A DNA stretch of 64,000 nt, from assembly GCA_950097015.1 (NCBI GenBank), contig CATNEN010000033.1:372001-436000 (forward strand), given 5' to 3'. The stretch comes from Macrostomum hystrix (lineage: Eukaryota; Platyhelminthes; Macrostomidae). The notes below the pieces were generated by a model. The model did no database searches. It saw nothing but the letters and a program-made list of their open reading frames with translations, and was not told the DNA's origin. Position numbers and translations under genes: made by a program. Positions 10,236-21,298 of this stretch are shown piece by piece (position 1 is the first letter of the stretch; each line of letters starts with the position of its first letter).

Positions 10236-11890
10236 TCCACATCACTGTCAGTCTTGTCTCTCATCAGTGTCAGTCTTGTCTCTCATCACTGTCAGTCTTG
10301 TCTCTCATCACTGTCAGTCTTGTCTCTCATCACTGTCAGTCTTGTCTCTCATCACTGTCAGTCTTGTCTCTCATCACTGTCAGTCTTGTCTCTCATCACT
10401 GTCAGTCTTGTCTCTCATCACTGTCAGTCTTGTCTCTCATCAGTGTCTTGTCAATCATCAGTGTCAGTCTTGTCTCTCATCAGTGTCAGTCTTGTCTCTC
10501 ATCAGTGCCAGTCTTGTCTCTCATCAGTGTCTTGTCAATCATCAGTGTCAGTCTTGTCTCTCATCAGTGCCTGTCTTGTCTCTCATCAGTGCCAGTCTTG
10601 TCTCTCATCAGTGCCTGTCTTGTCTCTCATCAGTGCCAGTCTTGTCTCTCATCAGTGCCTGTCTTGTCTCTCATCAGTGCCAGTCTTGTCTCTCATCAGT
10701 GCCAGTCTTCTCTCTCATCAGTGTCAGTCTTGTCTCTCATCAGTGCCAGTCTTCTCTCTCATCAGTGCCAGTCTTCTCTCTCATCAGTGCCAGTCTTGTC
10801 TCTTATCAGTGCCAGTCTTGTCTCTCATCAGTGCCTGTCTTGTCTCTCATCAGTGCCAGTCTTCTCTCTCATCAGTGCCAGTCTTGTCTCTTATCAGTGC
10901 CAGTCTTGTCTCTCATCAGTGCCTGTCTTGTCTCTCATCAGTGCCAGTCTTGTCTCTCATCAGTGCCAGTCTTGTCTCTTATCAGTGCCAGTCTTGTCTC
11001 TCATCAGTGCCAGTCTTGTCTCTCATCAGTGCCTGTCTTGTCTCTCATCAGTGCCTGTCTTGTCTCTCATCAGTGCCTGTCTTGTCTCTCATCAGTGCCA
11101 GTCTTGTCTCTTATCAGTGCCAGTCTTGTCTCTCATCAGTGCCAGTCTTGTCTCTCATCAGTGCCAGTCTTGTCTCTCATCAGTGCCTGTCTTGTCTCTC
11201 ATCAGTGCCAGTCTTGTCTCTCATCAGTGCCAGTCTTCTCTCTCATCAGTGTCAGTCTTGTCTCTCATCAGTGCCAGTCTTCTCTCTCATCAGTGCCAGT
11301 CTTCTCTCTCATCAGTGCCAGTCTTGTCTCTTATCAGTGCCAGTCTTGTCTCTCATCAGTGCCTGTCTTGTCTCTCATCAGTGCCAGTCTTCTCTCTCAT
11401 CAGTGCCAGTCTTGTCTCTTATCAGTGCCAGTCTTGTCTCTCATCAGTGCCTGTCTTGTCTCTCATCAGTGCCTGTCTTGTCTCTCATCAGTGCCAGTCT
11501 TGTCTCTTATCAGTGCCAGTCTTGTCTCTCATCAGTGCCAGTCTTGTCTCTCATCAGTGCCTGTCTTGTCTCTCATCAGTGCCTGTCTTGTCTCTCATCA
11601 GTGCCTGTCTTGTCTCTCATCAGTGCCAGTCTTGTCTCTTATCAGTGCCAGTCTTGTCTCTCATCAGTGCCAGTCTTGTCTCTCATCAGTGCCTGTCTTG
11701 TCTCTCATCAGTGCCAGTCTTGTCTCTCATCAGTGCCTGTCTTGTCTCTCATCAGTGCCAGTCTTGTCTCTCATCAGTGCCAGTCTTCTCTCTCATCAGT
11801 GTCAGTCTTGTCTCTCATCAGTGCCAGTCTTCTCTCTCATCAGTGCCAGTCTTCTCTCTCATCAGTGCCAGTCTTGTCTCTTATCAGTGG
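10236..11890. repeat. 22-bp minisatellite with 528/550-bp higher-order units
   Basis: About 75 copies of a 22-bp unit containing GTCTTGTCTCTCATCAGTG. Three plus-strand frames are open over ~570-590 codons with a 22-residue period, as expected for a stop-free 22-mer. A characteristic block of variant units recurs at ~10701, ~11229 and ~11779, i.e. after 24 and then 25 units. Confidence 0.95.
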
Positions 11891-11895
11891 CACTC

Positions 11896-12360
11896 ACTGG
11901 GAGTCTTATTTTTCCTGCTATCATTGTCACTGATTCAAAATCCAACAATCGGAAGCAGGAATGTGTCCTGAGAGTGTTGCGCTGACAAGTACTCTAGTTT
12001 AGACTGACCAGCTCAATATTTCTCATGTGCTGCTCAGATTGAGCATACATCGAAGGTAGTGCTGCACTCCTGTTTGCAACGTGCTGAATCACAAATGAGA
12101 AAGTTTTAGCCCGCTACTATTGCTACTTGCTTGTCCTTCCGCTCTGCGGTATTGAGTTGGGTTCAGCCCGCTGAGCAGTTTGCTCAGCCTGTCATCAGAC
12201 ATCCGGTCAGGCTATAATTAACCTGCACAAATTTCTGTGAAGTGCGCAGACTTCTCTCTCATAGCGGAGGTCGCGAAACGAAAGTAGATTCCTACTTTTT
12301 GACCAATCGGTTGAAGACAGAGTTGTCAGTGAAATTCGGATAGTGAGACAGATAGTCAGT
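11896..12360. other. unique DNA between arrays
   Basis: No ORF, splice pair or RNA gene was recognised. Confidence 0.5.
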
Positions 12361-14035
12361 GATCGGGACAGACGAGAGAAGAGAGAATTTGAGAGATTGA
12401 GAGAGTGAAGGTAGAGACAATAGGGTAAAGAGAGGGGAGGAAAGTAGAGAGACTCGGAGGGAAGTTAGGAGACTAGGAAAGAAGAAGAGAGGTGGAAAGG
12501 AAGTAGAGAGAGAAGAGAGATGAAGTATAGATACAGGTGCGAGAAGTAGGGAAATAAGAATAGAAGTAGGGAGATGAGGAGGGAAGTAGGGAGATGAATA
12601 CGGAAGTAGGGAGATGAGGAGGGAAGTAGGGAGATGAATATGGAAGTATGGAGATGAGGAGGGACGTAGGGAGATGAGGAGGGAAGTAGGGAGATGAATA
12701 TGGAAGTATGGAGATGAGGAGGGACGTAGGGAGATGAGGAGGGACGTAGGGAGATGAGGAGGGAAGTAGGGAGATGAGGAGGGAAGTAGGGAGATGAGGA
12801 GGGAAGTAGGGAGATGAGGAGGGAAGTAGGGAGATGAGGAGGGAAGTAGGGAGATGAGGAGGGAAGTAGGGAGATGAGGAGGGAAGTAGGGAGATGAGGA
12901 GGGAAGTAGGGAGATGAATATGGAAGTATGGAGATGAGTAGGGAAGTAGGGAGATGAGGAGGGAAGTATGGAGATGAGGAGGGAAGTAGGGAGATGAATA
13001 TGGAAGTATGGAGACGAGTAGGGAAGTAGGGAGATGAGGAGGGAAGTTGGGAGATGAATATGGAAGTATGGAGATGAGGAGGGACGTAGGGAGATGAGGA
13101 GGGAAGTAGGGAGATGAGGTGGGAAGTAGGGAGATGAGGAGGGAAGTAGGGAGATGAGGAGGGAAGTAGGGAGATGAGGAGGGAAGTAGGGAGATAAGGA
13201 GGGAAGTAGGGAGATGAGGAGGGAAGTAGGGAGATGAGGAGGGAAGTAGGGAGATGAATATGGAAGTATGGAGATGAGTAGGGAAGTAGGGAGATGAGGA
13301 GGGAAGTAGGGAGATGAGGAGGGAAGTATGGAGATGAGGAGGGAAGTAGGGAGATGAATATGGAAGTATGGAGATGAGTAGGGAAGTAGGGAGATGAGGA
13401 GGGAAGTTGGGAGATGAATATGGAAGTATGAAGATGAGTAGGGAAGTTGGGAGATGAAGATGGAAGTATGGAGATGAGTAGGGAAGTATGGAGATGAGTA
13501 GGGAAGTATGGAGATGAGTAGGGAAGTATGGAGATGAGGAGGGAAGTTGGGAGATGAATATGGAAGTATGGAGATGATTAGGGAAGTATGGAGATGAGTA
13601 GGGAAGTATGGAGATGAGTAGGGAAGTTGGGAGATTAAGATGGAAGTATGGAGATGAGTAGGGAAGTATGGAGATGAGGAGGGAAGTTGGGAGATTAAGA
13701 TGGAAGTAGGGAGATGAGGAGGGAAGTATGGAGATGAGTAGGGAAGTTGGGAGATGAAGATGGAAGTATGGAGATGTGTAGGGAAGTAGGGAGATGAGGA
13801 GGGAAGTATGGAGATGAGGAGGGAAGTATGGAGATGAGTAGGGAAGTATGGAGATGAGTAGGGAAGTATGGAGATGAGTAGGGAAGTTGGGAGATGAAGA
13901 TGGAAGTATGGAGATGTGTAGGGAAGTATGGAGATGAGTAGGGAAGTATGGAGATGAGGAGGGAAGTTGGGAGATTAAGATGGAAGTAGGGAGATGAGGA
14001 GGGAAGTAGGAAGATGAGGAGAGAAGTGATTCGTA
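12361..14035. repeat. 20-bp purine-rich minisatellite
   Basis: About 75 copies of GGGAAGTAGGGAGATGAGGA with GAATA, GAGTA, GTATGG and GTTGGG variants. It is preceded by a degenerate purine-rich ramp from ~12361. The plus strand is almost pure purine apart from one or two T per unit. Confidence 0.95.
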
Positions 14036-14715
14036 GAAAGCAGAACGTGAGGTAGAAAGAAATTGCGGTAGAGAAAATGAAGACTTGGTAGAGATCTACA
14101 TAGCGGTAGATTAAGAGAGGGTAAGGAATAATGGTAGAAGTAGAGATGATTAGCGGGAAATGGATCGAGAGAGAATTATAGAATAAGGAAAGGTGATAGA
14201 ATGGAATAAGGTAATTTATGGGCGTGAGGCAGCCCAGACAAGTGGTACCGCTAGTGAAATCCAATACCTTCGGATACAAGATCTTGTCACCTACTGAATT
14301 ATTTGATTAGTTTTCTGTGCGGCATAGTCTGTAAATCCAAGATTAGGGATATTGTTTGCAAATCGATTCGATTATGCGAAGCCGCTCAACGTTAGGCGAG
14401 GAAGGATGACGACTCGCAATTCTTCCGTGTTAAATATGCAGGTGTCTCTGCGGTAGACTCCGGCCTAATTAGTGTCGCCCCTGTCTGCTTTCATTGCATT
14501 TCCTGCTTGTTGTTTATGCTTCCCCTCTGCTTTTCCTTTCACTTTTTACTCGGCCTGCTTCTTTGACCGCTAATTTTCTTGGGTTGTCTTATTTCAAAAT
14601 GGGTGTAGACTTTTATGTGTTTGTTTAGCTGAAGGCGCGACTGTACACATGGTAATTAACTGCAGTTAGAATTAAATCTGCGAGCAAGGGGCTAGTTAAC
14701 AGGATTGCAACTGGA
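14036..14715. other. unique DNA between arrays
   Basis: The minus-strand open frame that enters this stretch is the run-out of the purine-rich array. No gene was recognised. Confidence 0.45.
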
Positions 14716-15860
14716 ATCCTAGCTAGAATCGTTCGAGAAGCCATAGCTAGAATCGTAGCTAGAATCGCATAATAACTGAGGTCGCTGGAATCGTAGCTAG
14801 AATCGCACCAGGAGCCGTCGCTGGAATCGTAGCTAGAACCGCACGAGAAGCCATAGCTAGAATCGTAGCTAGAATCGCATAATAACTGAGGTCGCTGGAA
14901 TCGTAACTAGAATCGCATAATAACTGAGGTCGCTGGAATCGTAGCTAGAATCGCACTAGGAGCCGTCGCTGGAATCGTAGCTAGAATCGCACCAGGAGCC
15001 GTCGCTGGAATCGTAGCTAGAATCGCATAATAACTGAGGTCGCTGGAATCGTAGCTAGAATCGCACCAGGAGCCGTCGCTGGAATCGTAGCTAGAACCGC
15101 ACGAGAAGCCATTGCTAGAATCGTAGCTAGAATCGCATAATAACTGAGGTCGCTGGAATCGTAACTAGAATCGCATAATAACTGAGGTCGCTGGAATCGT
15201 AGCTAGAATCGCACTAGGAGCCGTCGCTGGAATCGTAGCTAGAATCGCACCAGGAGCCGTCGCTGGAATCGTAGCTAGAATCGCATAATAACTGAGGTCG
15301 CTGGAATCGTAGCTAGAATCGCATAATAACTGAGGTCGCTGGAATCGTAGCTAGAATCGCACCAGGAGCCGTCGCTGGAATCGTAGCTAGAATCGCATAA
15401 TAACTGAGGTCGCTGGAATCGTAGCTAGAATCGCATAATAACTGAGGTCGCTGGAATCGTAGCTAGAATCGCATAATAACTGAGGTCGCTGGAATCGTAG
15501 CTAGAATCGCATAATAACTGAGGTCGCTGGAATCGTAGCTAGAATTGCATAATAACTGAGGTCGCTGGAATCGTAGCTAGAATCGCACCAGGAGCCGTCG
15601 CTGGAATCGTAGCTAGAACCGCACGAGAAGCCATAGCTAGAATCGTAGCTAGAATCGCATAATAACTGAGGTCGCTGGAATCGTAGCTAGAACCGCACCA
15701 GGAGCCATAGCTAGAATCGTAGCTATTATAGAATCGCATAAGAACTGACGTCGCTGGAATCGTAGCTAGAATCGTACCAGCAGCCGTAGTTAGAATCTCA
15801 CGGTAAGCCGTAGCTGGAATCGTAGCTAGAATCGCACCAGGAGTCGTCGCTTGAATCGCA
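14716..15860. repeat. composite 36/38-bp minisatellite
   Basis: Units share the core TCGCTGGAATCGTAGCTAGA and differ in a linker: CATAATAACTGAGG (38-bp unit) or CACCAGGAGCCG (36-bp unit). A third linker is CACGAGAAGCCATAG. The core shares GTAGCTAGAATCG with the 15-bp array at 9.1-9.6 kb. Confidence 0.93.
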
Positions 15861-16429
15861 GGAAGCTAGATCCGTTGCTGATATCCCAGCTTATAATCTA
15901 TTTTAATCAGTGAAGCTATCAGTTTCAATCAAAAAAACGCCTTCCGCCTTTTGTAGCCTAAAACTTTTAAGCCAGCAGGATTAGGTGCAACCAAATTTCT
16001 GATCCCAGGATGTCTGGGGAGTTTTGGGTGATGTCATGATAATCTGGCGATTCCATTAGTCACTTATGAATTATAGATTGTTTGTTTTCAGTTTTGCAGC
16101 TTCACATTTTTTAATATTAGGATTCCCCCCACCCCACCCCAATGACAGGTCGGTAGGCCGATCTTAACCGACCGGATTAAGGCTAGAGTAAGAACTATAA
16201 TCCGCAGCACTGCTAGCCCAGTTCCATTTAAATCCGTCACGTTCCATTTGAAACTGTCCATATTTTGTCAGTTTTTTTTCATCGGCTTTTGAAATAACAA
16301 AAATCTGCCCTGACGGCTGTCGGTTTACGTGGAGAGGCTGAAGAGTGCATTGATAACAATACCGATACCGGCGGGGTGTCTGCGGACTCGCAGAGAAGGC
16401 GAGAAAGCGATCCTGACAATTCCGCTAAA
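15861..16429. other. unique DNA upstream of the LYST-like exons
   Basis: A C-rich run lies near 16127-16141 and an imperfect inverted repeat (GGTCGGT ... ACCGACC) near 16149-16176. No coding exon was recognised. Confidence 0.4.
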
Positions 16430-16590
16430 CCCTGAGCACACACGCACGGATACAGTTAACTGTACACTCTCTCTGTGCCTTCAGGGCTGAACCTCCAGGG
16501 AAATCGTGAGCCTTCTCTCCGTAGCTGCGTGCGTCCCAATAATTTTGGCCTCGCCGCGGATTCGAGCCCATGGACCGCTTCGCCTCTTAT
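16430..16590 (-). mobile_element. degenerate SINE A fragment
   Basis: Diverged but alignable to the reverse-oriented SINE A at 57.8-58.1 kb. It has the same CCTGAGCACACACGC block, then CCTTCTCTCC, GGCCTCGCCGCGGA and a B-box remnant (GATTCGAGCC in this orientation). It lies just upstream of the first recognisable LYST exon. Confidence 0.6.
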
Positions 16591-16753
16591 CTAATATTCG
16601 TTGTACTTTAATACATGATTTACTAAAGATACTACTTATCAATTTGGTTAGCAGTAGAATACTGGAGTATAGTATCGTAATTTGTGTGACCCTTGATGTA
16701 GCATGGCACGGAAGGTGCTAAAAGCATTTGAAAAAATTTATGATTTCCAACAG

Positions 16754-19700
16754 GCCGACAGCTCAGCAGATGCGCCGCAGTCAGCCAGCTGGTCCTTCGA
16801 CGAAGTCAAGGAGGTTCATCTGAGACGCTACGAGTTGCGCGACAACGCCTTGGAAATCTTCCTGACCAGCGGTGCCGCCTACCTGCTGGCCTTCCAATCG
16901 ACTCGGGATCGCGACGAGATTGTGCACGCAGTTGACAGCCTCGAGCTGGACAGTCGAGTACGTCAGCTGTCCGTTGACGAAGCGCAGCGTCAATGGGTCA
17001 CTGGCCAGATGAGCAACTTTGAGTACTTGGCCTTTCTCAACACCGCCTCGGGCCGGTCCTACAATGACCTGATGCAGTACCCCGTGTTCCCTTGGGTCCT
17101 AGCCGACTATGACTCAGCCGAACTCGACCTCACCCAGCAGGCCACCTTCCGCGACCTGGCCAGACCCATCGGCACTCAGGACGAGTCCGCCGTGGCCAGG
17201 CATCGGGATAAATACGAGGTGCTCGAACGGCAGTACAGGGAGCTGGGGCCTGAGCACGCCACGCCGCCATACCACTACTCGAGTCACTATTCCAACTCGG
17301 GCACTGTCCTGCACTATCTGGTGCGACTGCCGCCCTTCACCCAGCTGTTCACAGTGTACCAGGACCGCCACTTTGACCTGCCCGACAGGACATTTCACTC
17401 CATCCGCACCAGCTGGCGTCTGAGCTCTCGCCTATCAGACTCGGACGTCAAAGAGCTCATTCCGGAGTTCTTCTGCCTGCCGGAATTCCTAGTCAACAGC
17501 GAAGATTTGGACTTCGGCGTCAAACAGTCCGGCATACGAGTTGACAATGTCGAACTGCCGCCCTGGGCAGCCAACGATCCGCGCCGGTTTGTGCTCATTC
17601 ATCGGGCGGCACTCGAGTCGCCGCTTGTCACCGAGAGGCTGCACAAATGGATTGACCTGATCTTCGGATCTAAGCAGATTGGTCTGTACTCAGCTGAGTC
17701 TATGAAACTAGTTTGAGTACCGATAAGGAGAACACTTTCTTAGGCTAGTTTGAGTACCGATAAGGAGAACACTTTCTTAGAAACTAGTTTGAGTACCGAT
17801 TAGGAGAACACTTTCTTAGAAACTAGTTTGAGTACCGATTAGGAGAACACTTTCTTAGAAACTAGATTGAGTACCGATTAGGAGAACACTTTCTTAGAAA
17901 CTAGTTTGAGTACCGATTAGGAGAACAGTTTATTAGAAACAAGTCAGGGTACCGATTAGGTGAAGACTTTCTTAGAAACTAGTTTGAGTACCGATTCGGA
18001 GATGGCTTTCTTAGAAACTAGTTTGAAGTCCACAAGTTAAGAAAAAATCTTAATGAAAAATTAGGAGTGTCGTTTCTTAGAATATTACTTTTTTACTGGC
18101 GGCTCTCTAAGAACCAGTTTGAATGGTTCGTCAAGAGTACCATTTCTTTTAATCTAGTTTGTTATAGTTTTATAAGCTTCAAAAAGCTCAATAGAAATAA
18201 CTAATTAATGACAATCTTTCCTAGAAACTACTTGACTTCCTAGAAACTACTTGATTTCCTAGAAACTACTTGATTTCCTAGAAACTACTTGCTTTCCAAG
18301 AAACTACTTGATTTCTTAGAAACTACTTGATATTCTAGAAACTACTTGATATTCTAGAAACTACTCGTTTCCTAGAAACTACTTATAATTCAACCACCGC
18401 CGCAAACACTAAACTACAGGTAAAGCGGCGCTGAACGCTGTGAACCTGTTCCATCCCTACACCTACTTCGGCGCCATCGACTTAGACCAAATCGACGATC
18501 CCGTTCGCCGGCGCGCTATCGAGACGATGATCAAAACCTACGGCCAGACGCCGAAGCAGCTGTTCCGAACGCCGCATCCGCCGCCTCTGTCAGCGGCGCC
18601 TCGGTCGGGTCGGGTGCCCGGCGCTTTCGGAGTTCGGTTCGGCGGCTACTGCGGCTCGCCTGACAGCGCTGCTCCACCTCAGGTAAGTGCGGCCTTTTCA
18701 ACGGATCCCTCATAACCTTTTTTACTCGGTCATTGGATTGGTCATTACCCTCTGCCCACCGGTCATCGGATCGGTCATTACCCCTGCCCACCGGTCATTG
18801 GATCCGTCATTACCCCTGCCCAGCGGTCATTGGATCCGTCATTACCCCTGCCCACCGGTCATCGGATCCGTCATTACCCCTGCCCACCGGTCATCGGATC
18901 CGTCATTACCCCTGCCCACCGGTCATCGGATCCGTCATTGCCAGGTTGCCTGGTGTGAGCAGCTGGCAGCGCCGGTGGCTCAGCTGGTGTTGAACCCGGC
19001 CCCGCCCGGTCCCGGAGTGCCGGAGATGCTGGGCCTCTGTCAGGGCACCTGCGCGTTGGCCGGCGGCCAGCTGCTCGTCGGCGCCGCCGATTGCGTCTTC
19101 CGCTGGCGCCCGGCGCCAACTTCAAGCGGCGCCGGCTCCGCCGCGGCTGTCGGCCAGGCGCTGGGTGCCCCGCCGCCTGAATGGCTGGGCGACCGGGTCA
19201 CGGTCGCGGCCGCCTGCGGTCGCAGGGTCTTCTGCGGCCTCCGCTCCGGCCTGCTGCGGGTCTTCTCCATCGCCACAACCTCACCGTTGTCATCCTCGAC
19301 GGGAACTGCCGGCGGCCGCAGTCGACCTGGCCGCCTTGACTGGCTGGGCGAAGCGCCCGTGCCGCTGCTGGGCCACCGGTCGGCCGTGACGGCAGCTCAC
19401 GCCTGCCCGCAGTTCGCCCTGCTGGCTACTGGCGACGCCAATGGTCGGGTGCTGCTTTGGGACACCAACCAGGTGGCCTACGTCAGGTGCCTGCGACCGT
19501 CCGGGCCGCCGGTGGTTGCGCTGACCGTGTCGCCAACGCTGGCTGATGTGGCCGTGCTTGGACAGGTTCGGAATGGGGGTTCATTTGATTTATGGGCTAA
19601 ATAAATCTGGGTTTTTTTTTAAAATATTGATTGATCATTATGATTGTTTGATAAATGAATTAGTTGATTGATTGATTGGTTGGTTGGTAACCAATTGGTT

Positions 19701-20367
19701 GATAAATAGATAGATAGATTGATTACATTTGTAATTAATATATTAATCGATTAATTGATTGATTGACTTACTGATTTATTGATCAATCGATCGATTGGTT
19801 GATTTGTTTGATTGATTGATTGGCTGATTGGTTGATTTGCTGAATGATTGATTGATTGATGGATTGATTGATTGATTGATTAGTTGATTGATTAATAATT
19901 ATTGACATGCTAATTAATCAGTCGCCGTCATCCCACAGGGCCCGGGCAGCCAGCTGACTGTTTACACCGCCAACGGCTCTGAAGTTGGCTCGGTCAGCAG
20001 CGGCGGTTCCGGCGGCAGCGACCGCATCACCTGTGCCGTGTACAGCGCCCTGCCGGAGGGCCGCTTCATCAACTGCCTGGCGCTTGGCCTCGGCTCCGGC
20101 TGCGTGCGTCTGCTGAACAGCTGGGACCTCGGCCACCTGGCCATCATCCGGCCCGGCCTGCCCTCGCCGGCGCCCCTCCTGTCATTGGGCTTCTCGCGCG
20201 ACTGCCGCCGGCTTTACGCCTCGGATAGGGACAATCGCGTCTTCGTCCTGGAGACGCCGGATCCCTATCTAGGCGGCGGCGGGGGCGCCGCTGTCGGCGT
20301 AGGCAGCGGAGTCGGCGGCGGAGTTGTTCAGAAGACATCAAAGCAGCAGTTTGTTGCCTTTCTCTAG
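16754..20367 (+). CDS. LYST: LYST-like BEACH/WD40 protein, C-terminal part (four exons)
   Basis: Large cytoplasmic scaffold family controlling the size and fission of lysosomes and related organelles (Chediak-Higashi protein in humans). Modelled exons: 16754-17681, 18420-18682, 18945-19565, 19939-20367. All phases agree (1, 0, 0) and the last exon ends in TAG. Exon 1 encodes a PH-like segment (residues ~1-75) and most of the BEACH domain; NFEYLAFLN, GRSYNDLMQYPVFPWVLADY, HYSNSGTVLHYLVRLPPF and ELIPEFFCLPEFLVN match LYST more closely than neurobeachin. Exon 2 finishes BEACH (NLFHPYTYFG, IETMIKTYGQTPKQLF). Exons 3 and 4 give WD40 blades (LATGDANGRVLLWDTN; GLGSGCVRLL). The ~3,000 N-terminal residues usual for LYST are not visible upstream. 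An in-frame ATG at 16703 exists, but the sequence between it and the TTTCCAACAG acceptor is AT-rich and looks intronic. Confidence 0.85.
17704..18012. repeat. 39-bp minisatellite in LYST-like intron 1
   Basis: About eight copies of a 39-bp unit containing AGTTTGAGTACCGATTAGGA. It starts ~22 bp inside the intron. Confidence 0.9.
18200..18390. repeat. 19-bp minisatellite in LYST-like intron 1
   Basis: About nine copies of ACTTGATTTCCTAGAAACT near the 3' end of the intron. It shares the TTAGAAACTAG-like block with the 39-bp array in the same intron. Confidence 0.85.
18735..18940. repeat. 32-bp minisatellite in LYST-like intron 2
   Basis: Six to seven copies of a 32-bp unit with CATTACCCCTGCCCACCGGT. 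The last copy runs directly into the exon 3 acceptor (TCATTGCCAG, ending 18944). Confidence 0.9.
19625..19915. repeat. (GATT)n-like microsatellite in LYST-like intron 3
   Basis: Degenerate tetranucleotide GATT/GGTT repeats filling most of the 373-bp intron. Confidence 0.85.
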
Positions 20368-20554
20368 TAACTTGTTGAACAACAATACAACAATACTGAT
20401 TTGCTGTTGTTGCTGATTTGCTTTTATTTCCTGGTTTTTCTGCACTTCTTTTATGGTCGAAAATGTTTAATCCAAGAATAAGAGGAATTCGAAGACACTT
20501 GGGTCATTTTGCCCGTTTTGCCATCATAGACTGACAACTTTAGATCACGCTTGT

Positions 20555-20790
20555 TCATGCTAGGTCATGCTAGGTCATGCTAGGTCATGCTAGGTCATGC
20601 TAGGTCATGCTAGGTCATGCTAGGTCATGCTAAGTCATGATGGGTCACACTAGATTATGCTGGGTCATACTAGGTCATACTAAGTCATGCTGGGTCATAC
20701 TAGGTCATACTAAGTCATGCTGGGTCATACTAGGTCATACTAGGTCATGATGGGTCATACTAGGTCATACTAGGTCATGATGGGTCAGGC
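20555..20790. repeat. 10-bp AGGTCA-containing minisatellite
   Basis: Seven perfect copies of TAGGTCATGC (20561-20630), followed by degenerate TGGGTCATAC/TAGGTCATAC units. Each unit carries AGGTCA, so the array is a series of direct repeats with a 4-nt spacer. Confidence 0.92.
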
Positions 20791-21298
20791 CTTTACTCTT
20801 GACAGCTATAATTATGTCTGAGTTACAAATAGTTGTACATCCACAGGTCAAGCAGTTGCAGTGTTCCTAGAGTTGCATAATAATATCGCAGGTTTTTATT
20901 TTTTATCTCTTTGCAGATTTGCTGTTTTCTACACCCTGTTGAGTACCGTAGGCCATTCCTTTGTAAATCCATCTACAGTAGTATATGCAGTGCGGTTGTG
21001 ACCTTGTAAATGTGCTGAATAACTCAAATGCTATCACACGACGCAGGCATTGTGCAATCATTCATGACCTCCTCGAATCCAATGCTTTCCAGTTTGAATC
21101 GCACAGCCCTGTTGCTATAAATAAATTTATTTCTATTTTTTAATAGAATAATTCATTGCCTAACAGAGCGAATTGATTTCAGTGTTTTCGTAGTCACAAA
21201 TTCGACAATGACTTGCTACCAGTTTTCTTACATATTTTATCGCTTGTAACAGAGGCTTCACAATGGTTAGACCTTTAGTGTGTTGATAGGTCGATTCT
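20791..21298. other. unique AT-rich intergenic DNA
   Basis: No ORF, RNA gene or repeat was recognised. Confidence 0.5.

Noticed and set aside
10187..11985. Three overlapping ~570-590-codon plus-strand ORFs
   Set aside because: All three frames of a 22-bp repeat are open with a 22-residue period; this is not a gene.
16703..16753. ATG at 16703 as the LYST-like start codon
   Set aside because: The 50 bp after it are AT-rich and end in a good acceptor (TTTCCAACAG), so an internal exon beginning at 16754 fits better. It is kept as an alternative in the gene entry.
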